Below are positions 18,981 to 27,226 of a stretch of DNA of 64,000 nt, one piece after another. Under the pieces are notes generated by a model. The model was not told the origin of the DNA. It saw nothing but the letters and a program-made list of their open reading frames with translations, and did not search any database. The stretch spans positions 1-64,000 of the forward strand of contig JAGXAN010000004.1 of NCBI GenBank assembly GCA_019075865.1, given 5' to 3'. The translations under genes were made by a program, and so were the position numbers. The DNA is from Hyphomicrobiales bacterium. Its GTDB lineage: Bacteria > Pseudomonadota > Alphaproteobacteria > Rhizobiales > Beijerinckiaceae. The first letter of the stretch is position 1, and each line of letters opens with the position of its first letter.

Positions 18981-19901
18981 CTAGCTGGCGGTTGCGTCGG
19001 TCATGCGCGCTTCGACTTGCGCATGTCTGGGCATGGCGGTAATCGCGCCATAGCCGCAGGTGGACAGGGCGGCGGCAATGTTGGCATAGCGTCCGGCGCG
19101 GAAGGCGTCGCGGCTGCGCAGAAATTCGGCGAGGAATGCCCCGTCAAATGTGTCTCCGGCACCGGTCGCGTCAATGGCAGCTACCTTGATGGAGGCAAGC
19201 CGCTTGCGCTGATCGGGCGTCGCAACCAGGCTGCCGGCCGCGCCCAGCGTCAGCGCCACCACTTTGGCACCCAGTTTCAGATAATAATCAACGATGGCAT
19301 CGGCGTCTTCGAGGCCGGTGAGAAGGCGGGCGTCATCAAGGCCGGGCAGGGCTATGTCGACATGCCGCATCGCCTCATGGGTGGTGGCGCGCGCCTGTTC
19401 CAGCGGCCATAACTTCAGGCGCAGGTTGGTATCATAGGAGACCAATCCGCCGCCGTCGCGCACAATATCCATCGCAGCGCGCACGCTTTGCGCTGCATTG
19501 TTCGAAATCGCCTGCGAAATCCCCGATACATGCAGGATTTTCGCGCGCTTCAGTGCCGCAACCGGCAGATCGGCCGGGGTCATCAGGCTCGCCGCCGAAT
19601 TCTTGCGCAGATAGGTGAAATGGTGGCCCTCCGCATCATGGGTGACAAAATACACGCCCGTCGGCGCGCTTTCATGGCTGATGACGCTGTGCTCATCAAC
19701 GCCTTCCGCCCGCCACATGGCGCGGATGGCATCGCCGAACAGGTCCTTGCCCAGCAGGGTGAAATAGCCGGTCGCAGCATTGCAACGGCTGGCCGCAACC
19801 ATCGCATTGGATGTGTCCCCGCCAATGCCCTCAAGCCAACTGGCGCTGCCAACGGCGCGGTTGAACTCGAACATTGGCTCACCAATGGCAAAAATATCCA
19901 T
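18981..19901 (-). CDS. PfkB-family sugar kinase, 2-dehydro-3-deoxygluconokinase-like
   Basis: A ribokinase-family kinase of 306 residues. The N-terminal GGDTSNAMVAASR and the C-terminal DATGAGDTFDGAF signature (catalytic Asp250) are complete. The segment SYDTNLRLKLW matches the D-x-N-x-R-xx-LW stretch typical of KdgK-type enzymes, which phosphorylate 2-keto-3-deoxygluconate in sugar-acid catabolism. No other sugar-acid gene is nearby, so the substrate is an inference from sequence only. Tagatose-6-phosphate or fructokinase activity is less likely. Confidence 0.8.
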   Translation of the reverse strand: MDIFAIGEPMFEFNRAVGSASWLEGIGGDTSNAMVAASRCNAATGYFTLLGKDLFGDAIRAMWRAEGVDEHSVISHESAPTGVYFVTHDAEGHHFTYLRKNSAASLMTPADLPVAALKRAKILHVSGISQAISNNAAQSVRAAMDIVRDGGGLVSYDTNLRLKLWPLEQARATTHEAMRHVDIALPGLDDARLLTGLEDADAIVDYYLKLGAKVVALTLGAAGSLVATPDQRKRLASIKVAAIDATGAGDTFDGAFLAEFLRSRDAFRAGRYANIAAALSTCGYGAITAMPRHAQVEARMTDATAS

Positions 19902-20387
19902 TCTCGCAGTTTCCCAAACAAATCAATGCGCGCCGGCGCAGAACGTGCAGCCCACAATCGGCGCTGCATCAACCAAACATAAAGAAAATGTTTCCGCTTG
20001 TCCGCTTGCAAAGCGTCGTTGAACACCCAAATTTACAGGAGTGGTGAAACGTGCCCTGAATCCCGGATTTGAATTCTTTTCAAATGATCATTTTCGCTTA
20101 CGCCGTTTGTTCAACATAGTGTTGTCATGATTGGGTCGCGATTGACATTTAATCCTGCTTTGCGTGCACGGGAATGCTTGATTTTTGGGCCGGTGGAAGT
20201 TTTCGGCAAGTGAATCATCAAGGGAATTTGTAAGGCAAATCAGGGCGGCGTAATATTCACGGCTTTGTGAAGATTTGTGCGATCCGGTTTTCGATAGACC
20301 CAGCATTGAACCCTGCATTCATTTCAATTTTTCAATTTCCCGCAAATGGCATTCCTTGAAGTAACGGGTGCAAATGAGGAGGACGTC
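19902..20387. other. 486-base intergenic region before the small unknown gene
   Basis: Lies between the divergent PfkB kinase and the plus-strand gene at 20388. Base composition is more AT-rich than its surroundings. A TTGACA hexamer occurs at 20142-20147, but no matching -10 is seen at the right distance. Short open frames here lack ribosome-binding sites and convincing codon use. No RNA gene is recognised. Confidence 0.5.
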
Positions 20388-20765
20388 ATGCTAACCAGGG
20401 ATATTGTTCATTCTTGCGCAAACAGCAAGGTGGCAGCGGCAGCCCTCGCCTCGATAGGCGGGGCCTATAGCGCCCGCATCAGTCTTATTGCGGCTGAAAG
20501 CGGGCTGGAACCAGGCGCTTTCATTTCGGCCATGGTTCGCGATTTCGCGCGGCAGGCCAGCGGGGGCGATTGGGCGCGGTTGGAGAATTCGCTTCGCTGC
20601 AGCGACTTTCCCCTGCTTCAGGGGCTGCGCCACATCATCGACACTTCGTTGAGCCGCCAGGGTCAGGATATGGCTGAGTCAAACGACAAGGCGGGTGCCC
20701 GCCAAGCGCCAGCTGTATGGAAGGGCCACCGCGAAAGCGGCCCAACGCTCTCGCGCTGCAATTAA
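20388..20765 (+). CDS. Small protein of unknown function
   Basis: A 125-residue open frame with a strong ribosome-binding site (GAGGAGGACGTC before the ATG at 20388). The first ~90 residues are predicted to be helical and moderately hydrophobic (AAALASIGGAYSARI, AAESGLEPGAFISAMVRDFARQ). The last ~35 are polar and probably disordered. No signal peptide, membrane helix or known motif is visible. The trhA-like gene follows on the same strand after 98 bases, so the two may be co-transcribed. The strong ribosome-binding site argues that it is real; the function is unknown. Confidence 0.6.
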   Translation: MLTRDIVHSCANSKVAAAALASIGGAYSARISLIAAESGLEPGAFISAMVRDFARQASGGDWARLENSLRCSDFPLLQGLRHIIDTSLSRQGQDMAESNDKAGARQAPAVWKGHRESGPTLSRCN

Positions 20766-20863
20766 AACCAATTGTTAATCAAATATTTCAACCGGAATGT
20801 AAAACAAATGCGCCTATTCTTTGCAATGGGTCTGCAATTTCGTGGCCCTGCGTTAGGAAAGGC

Positions 20864-21547
20864 ATGAATATGTCTTCAGACGTAACACTTCGATTGAAAC
20901 GATTACGCGACCATAGCCTCAGTGAGCAAATTGCCGACGCTCTAATTCATGGTCTGGGCATTTTATTGGCGGTGTTTGGCATTTTATTGCTTTTGCACCG
21001 CGCGACGCAAGCGCAGCAATCCCATATCATTGGCCTGTTGGTATATGCGGGCGGCATGGTTGCCATGTTCGGCGCATCCGCTGCCTATAACATCTTCTAT
21101 GCCAGCCGCTTTCGCGAAGTCCTTCGCAAGGCCGATCACGCCGCCATCTTTTTGATGATTGCGGGTACCTACACACCCTTCATCCTGTTCACCTACAGCC
21201 AGCCTTGGGCGATTTTGCTAAGCCTGTCAGTATGGGCGTTCTGCTTGTCGGGAATTGGCCTGAAATTCATCAATCCGCCCTTGTTCGAGAAGCTTTCATT
21301 GGCGCTTTATCTGGCATTGGGCTGGTGCGCGCTGGTGCTTCTGGGGCCGGGCCTTTGGAGCCACGCGCCGCAATTGCTGTTGCCCGTCGCTTTGGGCGGT
21401 GCGCTATATACCTTTGGCGTCACCTTCCACATATGGGAGACATTGCCTTATCAAAACGCGATCTGGCATGCTTTCGTGCTTGCGGCGGCCGCTTGCCATT
21501 ACTATGCGGTTTGGCAGGGCGTCACCCAATTGCCCGCGCTCGCCTGA
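20864..21547 (+). CDS. trhA: TrhA/hemolysin III family membrane protein
   Basis: A seven-transmembrane protein of 227 residues in the PAQR/hemolysin III superfamily. Conserved positions are visible: the N-terminal ALIHGLG with the family His, KADHAAIFLMIAGTYTPF, and near the C-terminus WHAFVLAAAACHYYAV with two His residues. The superfamily shows hydrolase-like metal-site features. TrhA has been linked to membrane-energetics homeostasis in E. coli, and the hemolysin name is historical. An AGGAAAGG ribosome-binding site precedes the start; a second ATG lies six bases later. Confidence 0.9.
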   Translation: MNMSSDVTLRLKRLRDHSLSEQIADALIHGLGILLAVFGILLLLHRATQAQQSHIIGLLVYAGGMVAMFGASAAYNIFYASRFREVLRKADHAAIFLMIAGTYTPFILFTYSQPWAILLSLSVWAFCLSGIGLKFINPPLFEKLSLALYLALGWCALVLLGPGLWSHAPQLLLPVALGGALYTFGVTFHIWETLPYQNAIWHAFVLAAAACHYYAVWQGVTQLPALA

Positions 21548-21560
21548 CGCGCGGGCCACA

Positions 21561-21619
21561 GCCTGTTGTTCAGGCCAAGCGCTTCAAGTGACGCCATCGC
21601 CCACAAATCGATGACGTCA
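21561..21619. other. Hairpins at the trhA / ferredoxin convergent junction
   Basis: A 5-bp stem (GCCTG-TTGTT-CAGGC, 21561-21575) follows trhA. A larger stem pairs TGACGCCATCG (21589-21599) with CGATGACGTCA (21609-21619), 11 bp with one G-T pair and a 9-base loop. The right arm includes the ferredoxin stop codon. There is no T-run on either strand, so this is a structural feature, not a clear terminator. Confidence 0.4.
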
Positions 21620-21937
21620 AGTCGGTTCTGAGCCGGGCGCCATCCGCACGCGCAGGCCGCTGAATTCGCGGCGCATGAGGATCTGACAGGAAAGCCGTGA
21701 GTTTGCCTCGACAAAGGCTGCCTCATCCAGCTTGTCAATTTCCTCATCGGTTGGCGGAACCAGCAGGTCCTGCCATTCCTGGTCAACATAAATGTGGCAG
21801 GTGGCGCAAGCGCATGCACCCCCGCATTCGGCTTTGACCCCAAGGCCCCAGTCGCGGATGATTTCCATCACCCGCCAACCCTCCAGCGCCTCCACTTTAT
21901 GCTCGATTCCCGCGTGGTCGATCACATTGAGATACAC
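21617..21937 (-). CDS. [2Fe-2S] ferredoxin, adrenodoxin type
   Basis: A 106-residue electron carrier. The cluster ligands fit the adrenodoxin/plant pattern C-x5-C-x2-C plus a distant Cys: Cys38, Cys44 and Cys47 in ECGGACACATC and Cys84 in RLSCQIL. It is the last gene of the sulfate-assimilation operon, starting six bases after the DUF934 stop. The operon has no flavoprotein subunit (cysJ) for the sulfite reductase, so this ferredoxin is a plausible electron donor to it; that role is inferred from position. Adrenodoxin-type ferredoxins also serve P450s and Fe-S assembly. Confidence 0.9.
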   Translation of the reverse strand: MYLNVIDHAGIEHKVEALEGWRVMEIIRDWGLGVKAECGGACACATCHIYVDQEWQDLLVPPTDEEIDKLDEAAFVEANSRLSCQILMRREFSGLRVRMAPGSEPT

Positions 21938-21943
21938 GATGGC

Positions 21944-22417
21944 TCACCCAATCCTGCGCCGGGCCCAAGGCCGCGTGCCAACTTGCTTTTCAGCACCGAG
22001 GCCAGGCTGGTAGAAAAATTCAACGTCCGGCCTTCGCCCGCTCTTGAGCAGCGTCAAGGTCGCCGGATGGTCGATCTCGAAGCTGTCAAACCCGCAGCGC
22101 ACCATCAGTTGCAACTGGTCGTAGAGCACATTGCCCGCGGCCCTCAAATCGCCCTCATAGCCCAGCGCCCGCAGCTGCCGCGCCATCGAGAAAGCCCGGC
22201 CATCGGTGTATTTGGGAAAATCCAGCTTGATCAGCGTCAGACCGGAGAAATAAGGCACCAATGGTGCCAGATCCGCGCCAGGTGACAGGATCACCGCCGG
22301 AAATGGAGCCTTGGCCCCACCCTGAACCACGATTTCCAGCCATTCATTCTCCTGCAGAGCCACGATTTCCACGCCCGGCTCCGTCACCAGGTTTCCATCC
22401 CTGTAGAGTGTTTTCAT
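21944..22417 (-). CDS. DUF934 protein of the sulfate-assimilation operon
   Basis: A 157-residue soluble protein with the DUF934 pattern (FPKYTDGRAFSMARQLRALG, GYEGDLRAAGNVLYDQLQLM, GFDSFEI). The family is nearly always found beside cysI and cysH in proteobacteria, and its biochemical role is not established. The start at 22417 has an AGGAGACGG ribosome-binding site and overlaps the cysH stop by ATGA, so the two are translationally coupled. Confidence 0.88.
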   Translation of the reverse strand: MKTLYRDGNLVTEPGVEIVALQENEWLEIVVQGGAKAPFPAVILSPGADLAPLVPYFSGLTLIKLDFPKYTDGRAFSMARQLRALGYEGDLRAAGNVLYDQLQLMVRCGFDSFEIDHPATLTLLKSGRRPDVEFFYQPGLGAEKQVGTRPWARRRIG

Positions 22418-23148
22418 ATGCCGTCTCCTGCGTTTAAGGTGCCCAGATGAATGCCGCATTCGGCCTTGCCTTTACCGCGCCATCGGCCGGCACGGGCATC
22501 TTCGCCCGGTCGCACGGGCGACGTGCACGGCAGGCAACCGATAGAGAGGTAGTTCTTGGCAACCAAAGCATGGGAAGGCAGCGAATTTTTGGCAAGATAG
22601 GCAAGAATTTGCGCCGCATCCCAATTGGCCAGCGGGTTGAGCTTGACGCGCTCGCCTTCCGCTTCAAAGAACGACAGCGCACTGCGCGTTGACGCCTGAA
22701 ACCTTTTGCGTCCGGTTATCCATGCCTCATAGCGGCCCAATACCTTGGCTAGTGGTTGAGTCTTGCGAATATCGCAGCATTTATCCGCGTCGCTCGACCA
22801 CAAGAATCCTTCCGGGTCCTCCATCGCCAACTGGTCGGCATCGGGCGCGGCTTCTATCAGGTTGGTGAGTTTCAGCATGTCGACCAACTGATCGCGATAG
22901 GCCAGCGTTTCGGGAAACAATTGCCGGGTGTCGACAAAGATAACCGGCGTTGACCGGTCGATTTGCGCCACCATGTGCAACAGAACGGCCGAATCTGCGC
23001 CAAATGAGGAAACCAGTGCGATCCTGTCGGCATACAGATGCTCGATCGCCAGCGCCAGCAGCGCGCGCGTATCCATGGATGAGAACCGTGCGCCGATGCG
23101 CGAGGCAGCGATCTGGTCGCCAAACAGATGCGTTGGATCAAGGCCCAT
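22414..23148 (-). CDS. cysH: Adenylyl-sulfate (APS/PAPS) reductase
   Basis: Reduces activated sulfate to sulfite in the cytoplasm. The 244-residue protein has the SSFGADSAVLLHM nucleotide-binding loop, the Cys pair Cys124-Cys125 (KCCDIRK), the CxxC pair Cys205/Cys208 (IGCLPCTSP) and the catalytic C-terminal Cys231 (ECGIHLG). The CC plus CxxC set binds a [4Fe-4S] cluster and marks enzymes that prefer APS over PAPS. The start at 23148 follows a perfect AAGGAGG site and overlaps the end of cysI by 11 bases; upstream in-frame starts lie within cysI. Confidence 0.95.
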   Translation of the reverse strand: MGLDPTHLFGDQIAASRIGARFSSMDTRALLALAIEHLYADRIALVSSFGADSAVLLHMVAQIDRSTPVIFVDTRQLFPETLAYRDQLVDMLKLTNLIEAAPDADQLAMEDPEGFLWSSDADKCCDIRKTQPLAKVLGRYEAWITGRKRFQASTRSALSFFEAEGERVKLNPLANWDAAQILAYLAKNSLPSHALVAKNYLSIGCLPCTSPVRPGEDARAGRWRGKGKAECGIHLGTLNAGDGI

Positions 23149-24793
23149 AAAGTGCCTCCTTGAAAGGTGCCAGCCCGAGCCGGCGATAGGCGGAAAGAAA
23201 ATCCTCCGACGCGTCCGAGCGCAATTGCAGATAAGTGTCGACCACAGTCTCGACCGCATCGACAATGGCGTCACCATTGAAGCCGGGGCCGGTAATGGTG
23301 CCAATCTCGCAGGTTTCGTCGGCAGCGCCGCCGAGCGTCAACTGGTAGGTCTCCTCCCCTTTGCGCTCCAGACCCAAAATTCCGATATGGCCGACATGGT
23401 GATGTCCGCAGGCATTGATGCAGCCGGAAATCTTGATCTTCAATTCCCCGATGTCGCGCGCCCGCTTCGTATCCCCAAAGCGCTCCGAGATTTTTTGCGC
23501 AATCGGAATGGAACGCGCGGTGGCGAGCGAGCAATAATCAAGCCCCGGGCAGGCGATGATATCGGTGACAAGCCCGGCATTGGCCGTGGCAAGCCCGGCT
23601 GCCCGCAACCCATTGTAAAGCGCTGGAATATCATCGAGCGCCACATGGGGCAGCACCAGATTTTGCTCATGCGACACGCGGATTTCGCTTTGCGAATAGC
23701 GATCTGCCAAGTCCGCCATCACGTCCATTTGCCCGGCGCTGGCATCACCGGGAATACCGCCAATCGGCTTGAGCGAAACCGTCACCACACCATAACCGGG
23801 CTGGTGATGCGCTGTTACATTGACGGACGCGAACGCGGCCAGCTGCGGGTCGCTGGCCTTGGCGCTAGCCAATGCCGGAGCCGCAGGGTCACGGGCCGCA
23901 AGGGCAGGGGGCGTGAAATAGGTCTGGATGCGGGCAATTTCCGCCTCAGGTAGCGTCAGTTGCGGCTCGCGGCGTTCCGCAAACTCGCGCTCCACGGCCT
24001 CGCGAATGGCATCGCGGCCTTTTTCGTGCACCAAAATCTTGATGCGTGCCTTGAATTTATTGTCGCGGCGACCTTCAAGGTTATACACCCGCAAAATCGC
24101 ATCCACATAGCTTAGCAGATCGACTTTAGGCAGAAAGTCACGGATTTTATAGGCGACCAGCGGCGTGCGGCCCTGTCCACCGCCCACGTAGACCGCAAAT
24201 CCAACCTCGCCCTCGGCGTTGCGTACCAATTGCAGACCGATGTCATGCACCTGAATGGCGGCGCGGTCCGTGCTCGCACCAATCACCGCCAGCTTGAACT
24301 TGCGCGGCAGGAAGGAAAATTCCGGATGCAGCGACGACCACTGCCGCAGAATTTCGGCATAGGGGCGCGGGTCTTCGATTTCGTCACCGGCCGCCCCGGC
24401 AAAATGATCCGCCGTGACATTGCGGATGCAATTGCCGGAGGTCTGGATGGCGTGCATTTCAACCGTCGCCAATTCGCTCATGATATCGGGGCAATCGGCC
24501 AGCGCCGGCCAATTGAACTGGATGTTCTGCCGCGTCGTGAAATGCCCGTAACCACGATCGTAACGGCGGGCGATAAAGGCAAGCTTGCGCATCTGCCGCG
24601 ATGACAAAGTGCCATAGGGGATGGCGACACGCAGCATATAGGCATGCAATTGCAGATAAACCCCGTTCATCAGGCGCAGCGGACGAAATTCCTCCTCCGC
24701 GAGCACACCCGCAAGGCGACGCTCCACCTGATCCCGAAATTGCGCGACCCGGTTCTTCACAAAGACGGCGTCGAATTCATCATAACGATACAT
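23138..24793 (-). CDS. cysI: Sulfite reductase, siroheme hemoprotein subunit
   Basis: Six-electron reduction of sulfite to sulfide. The 551-residue protein has the duplicated nitrite/sulfite reductase fold. The siroheme/[4Fe-4S] ligands are in CPGLDYC (near residue 415) and SGCINACGHHHVGHIG (near residue 456). The substrate-handling Arg/Lys-rich segment KLAFIARRYDRGYGHFTTRQN is present near the N-terminus. No cysJ flavoprotein is in the operon, so electrons probably come from a ferredoxin; one is encoded three genes downstream. An assimilatory nitrite reductase role is possible by fold but unlikely next to cysH. Confidence 0.94.
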   Translation of the reverse strand: MYRYDEFDAVFVKNRVAQFRDQVERRLAGVLAEEEFRPLRLMNGVYLQLHAYMLRVAIPYGTLSSRQMRKLAFIARRYDRGYGHFTTRQNIQFNWPALADCPDIMSELATVEMHAIQTSGNCIRNVTADHFAGAAGDEIEDPRPYAEILRQWSSLHPEFSFLPRKFKLAVIGASTDRAAIQVHDIGLQLVRNAEGEVGFAVYVGGGQGRTPLVAYKIRDFLPKVDLLSYVDAILRVYNLEGRRDNKFKARIKILVHEKGRDAIREAVEREFAERREPQLTLPEAEIARIQTYFTPPALAARDPAAPALASAKASDPQLAAFASVNVTAHHQPGYGVVTVSLKPIGGIPGDASAGQMDVMADLADRYSQSEIRVSHEQNLVLPHVALDDIPALYNGLRAAGLATANAGLVTDIIACPGLDYCSLATARSIPIAQKISERFGDTKRARDIGELKIKISGCINACGHHHVGHIGILGLERKGEETYQLTLGGAADETCEIGTITGPGFNGDAIVDAVETVVDTYLQLRSDASEDFLSAYRRLGLAPFKEALYGP

Positions 24794-24819
24794 GGTTGAA
24801 CTTTCGGGACGACAGGGGT

Positions 24820-25125
24820 TCAGGCGGCGCGGGCCACATCGTGGAGGCCGGTCGGGGAATAGGTAATGCTGGGCCCGGCATGGCGAATGCGGTCACGCAG
24901 CGTCAGGGGGCGGATCACGCCGTCCAGCGCGCTCACCGCCAGCACAAAGCTTTCCAGCACAATATTGGCGGCTTCATCGAGGCGGGCCTCAGCCAGCGCA
25001 GCCTCCCCGGCAGCTTTGTCTGCCAGCACGCGCGCGCCTTGAATGTCCATCACCCAAAGCCGTGGGCCGGCCCAATAAACCACCTTGCCGTCAAATAGGC
25101 GATTGGCACTGATAACGCTCGACAT
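24820..25125 (-). CDS. DUF2849 protein, first gene of the cys operon
   Basis: A 101-residue protein with the DUF2849 pattern (ISANRLFDGKVVYW, then alpha-helical segments rich in Ala and Glu, and a C-terminal SPTGLHDVARAA). In alphaproteobacteria this family sits directly upstream of cysI, often after siroheme synthase cysG, which is absent here. The start at 25125 has a GGAG site; the GTG/ATG 12 bases upstream is less likely. cysI starts 26 bases downstream. The function of the family is unknown; a role in delivery to sulfite reductase has only been guessed. Confidence 0.87.
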   Translation of the reverse strand: MSSVISANRLFDGKVVYWAGPRLWVMDIQGARVLADKAAGEAALAEARLDEAANIVLESFVLAVSALDGVIRPLTLRDRIRHAGPSITYSPTGLHDVARAA

Positions 25126-25150
25126 GCTTTTCTCCATCTCTGGAGAGGTG

Positions 25151-25215
25151 ATATAACAAATAACAAAAAAAATTGCTATTAAAAAATAATAACAAAATAA
25201 ATATGTAATATAAAA
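25151..25215 (-). promoter_or_regulatory. AT-rich control region of the cys operon with ATAACAAA repeats
   Basis: About 65 bases of almost pure A and T sit immediately before the DUF2849 gene in an otherwise GC-rich window. ATAACAAA occurs at 25153-25160, 25160-25167 and 25189-25196. This probably contains the promoter and operator of the sulfate-assimilation operon. The binding protein is not identifiable from sequence. Confidence 0.6.
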
Positions 25216-25257
25216 GCAAAATCAGGAACCCGCCTCCCAGGGTCGATGCGTGGAGTT

Positions 25258-26217
25258 TTAGAGATTGAGGCCGAATTTGGCAGCGATTTCACCGACGATG
25301 CCGCGCCGGAACGCCAGCACGCAGGTGACGAAAATAACGCCCTGGATAACGGTCACCCATTGCCCAAGTCCGGACAGATAGACCTGCATGGCCGAGACGA
25401 TGAAAGCCCCGATCACCGGGCCAAAGATTGTTCCCATACCGCCAACCAGGGTCATCAGCACGATTTCGCCCGATGTCGTCCAGTAAACGTCCGACAGCGA
25501 GGCATTCTGCACCACCAGTGCCTTGGTCGCCCCGGCGAGCCCCGCCAGCGTCGCCGACAGCACGAAGGCCATGAGCTTATATTGGTCGACCTTGTAACCA
25601 AGCGAAATCGCGCGTGGTTCGTTCTCGCGGATTGACTTCAGCACTTCACCAAAGGGCGAATTGATCACCCGGTAGATCAGCAAAAAGCCGGCAAAGAAAA
25701 TGACCAATACAAAATAATAGATCTGCAAGGGATGGCCAAGATCCAGGAGCCCGCCAAAAATCTTTGTCTGCGGAACCGGCTGGATGCCATCCTCGCCATG
25801 CGTGAACGGCAATTCAAGCGCCAGAAAATAAATCAATTGCGACAAAGCCAGTGTGGTCATCGAGAAATAAATGCCCTGACGACGGATGGAAAGCGCCCCG
25901 GCAACAACGCCGACCAGGGCCGCGACCAGCATCCCGGCTGGTATGGCAAACTCCACCGGCACGCCGCGCGCTTGGGCCAGATGCGCACAAATGTAGGCGC
26001 CTGTGCCCATGAACATGGCATGCCCAAAGGACAACAGGCCGACATAACCGACCAGCAGATTGAAAGCGCAGGCGAGCAGCGCAAAACACAGCGCCTGCAT
26101 CAGAAAGTACGGATAGACAAAAAACGGTGCAGCCAGCAGCACGGCCAGCATTACCACCATCGCCACCTTTTGCGCACGATTGCGGCCGTGTGCCTCGCTC
26201 AAAGATATGGCGGTCAT
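25258..26217 (-). CDS. livM: Branched-chain amino acid-type ABC transporter permease LivM
   Basis: Inner-membrane permease of 319 residues with about ten hydrophobic segments. It carries the family signature near the N-terminus (NLLVGYVGLLSFGHAMFMGTGAY) and the conserved RENEPRAISLGYKVDQYKLMAFVLS loop that contacts the ATPases. Its start overlaps the LivH stop (TGATG), so the two permeases are translationally coupled. It is the last gene of the transporter operon. Confidence 0.94.
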   Translation of the reverse strand: MTAISLSEAHGRNRAQKVAMVVMLAVLLAAPFFVYPYFLMQALCFALLACAFNLLVGYVGLLSFGHAMFMGTGAYICAHLAQARGVPVEFAIPAGMLVAALVGVVAGALSIRRQGIYFSMTTLALSQLIYFLALELPFTHGEDGIQPVPQTKIFGGLLDLGHPLQIYYFVLVIFFAGFLLIYRVINSPFGEVLKSIRENEPRAISLGYKVDQYKLMAFVLSATLAGLAGATKALVVQNASLSDVYWTTSGEIVLMTLVGGMGTIFGPVIGAFIVSAMQVYLSGLGQWVTVIQGVIFVTCVLAFRRGIVGEIAAKFGLNL

Positions 26218-27167
26218 CAGGCTGCCCTTCCAAATAGGCCGGTGGGTTTGATCAGCAGCACAATCGCCATAATGACAAACACCACAATGCCTGACGCCTG
26301 CGGGTAATAAACTTTGGTCAATCCCTCGACGATGCCAAGGCCAAAGCCGGTGACGATGGACCCTAAAATCGATCCCATACCCCCGATCACGACGACAGCG
26401 AACACAACGATGATCAGGTCAGCCCCCATCAATGGCCGCACCTGATAGATGGGCGCAGCCAGCACGCCGGCAAAGGCGGCCAGCGCAACACCAAAGCCAT
26501 AGGTGAGGGTGATCATCAGCGGAACGTTAATGCCAAAGGCGCGCACCAGGGAGGGGTTTTCGGTTGCAGCCCGCAGGTAGGAGCCAAGCTTGGTGCGCTC
26601 GATCACAAACCAGGTGGCAAAGCACACGACAATCGAGGCCCCCACAACAAAAGCCCGGTAATTGGGCAGGAACATGAAGCCCAGATTATGACCACCACTG
26701 AGGCCATCTGGAATTTCGTAGGGCAGGCCCGAGGAGCCAAACTGGTTCTGGAACAATCCCTGCAGGATGGCGGCAAGGCCAAAGGTGAGCAACAGGCCAT
26801 AGATATGGTCGAGCCCGGCGATCCGCGCGATCAGGACACGCTGCAAAAACATGCCAATCGCGCCCACAATGATCGGAGCCAGCAGCAGCGCCCACCAGAA
26901 GCTCAAATGCGAGCCAAAATGTATGTTCATCAGGCTGAAATGCCCGGCCATCCACCACGGAATTGGCAAATCAATGCCGTTCAGCAGAAAATAGGCGCAA
27001 AACGCCCCCATCATGTAAACCGCACCATGGGCGAAATTGACAATGTTCAGCATGCCGAAAATCACCGCCAGCCCAAGGCTGAGCAGCGCGTAAAACGAGC
27101 CATTGATCAAGCCGAGCGACAATTGCCCGAACAAGACCTGAGGCGGCATCCCGAATATGGTAGGCAT
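26217..27167 (-). CDS. livH: Branched-chain amino acid-type ABC transporter permease LivH
   Basis: The second permease of the importer, 316 residues, strongly hydrophobic. It shows the LivH signatures GLINGSFYALLSLGLAVIFG and NIVNFAHGAVYMMGAF near the N-terminus, and the ATPase-contact region RAATENPSLVRAFGINV. A GC-rich hairpin lies between its start and the upstream binding-protein gene. Confidence 0.94.
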   Translation of the reverse strand: MPTIFGMPPQVLFGQLSLGLINGSFYALLSLGLAVIFGMLNIVNFAHGAVYMMGAFCAYFLLNGIDLPIPWWMAGHFSLMNIHFGSHLSFWWALLLAPIIVGAIGMFLQRVLIARIAGLDHIYGLLLTFGLAAILQGLFQNQFGSSGLPYEIPDGLSGGHNLGFMFLPNYRAFVVGASIVVCFATWFVIERTKLGSYLRAATENPSLVRAFGINVPLMITLTYGFGVALAAFAGVLAAPIYQVRPLMGADLIIVVFAVVVIGGMGSILGSIVTGFGLGIVEGLTKVYYPQASGIVVFVIMAIVLLIKPTGLFGRAA

Positions 27168-27191
27168 GGTACGTTTCCCGTCTTGGTATTT

Positions 27192-27223
27192 GCCCCGCCC
27201 GACAAAGCAGGCGGGGCTTTTTT
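27192..27223. other. Strong hairpin between binding-protein gene and livH
   Basis: A perfect 8-bp stem GCCCCGCC (27192-27199) / GGCGGGGC (27210-27217) with a 10-base loop. On the plus strand it ends in six T. On the minus strand, the coding direction of the operon, no T-run follows. It therefore more likely acts as a 3' mRNA stabiliser or partial attenuator after the binding-protein gene; it could terminate antisense transcripts. Confidence 0.6.
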
Positions 27224-27226
27224 ATC

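Noticed and set aside
20088-20318. 76-codon minus-strand frame in the 486-base gap
   Set aside because: Weak codon use and no ribosome-binding site; no relation to a known family.
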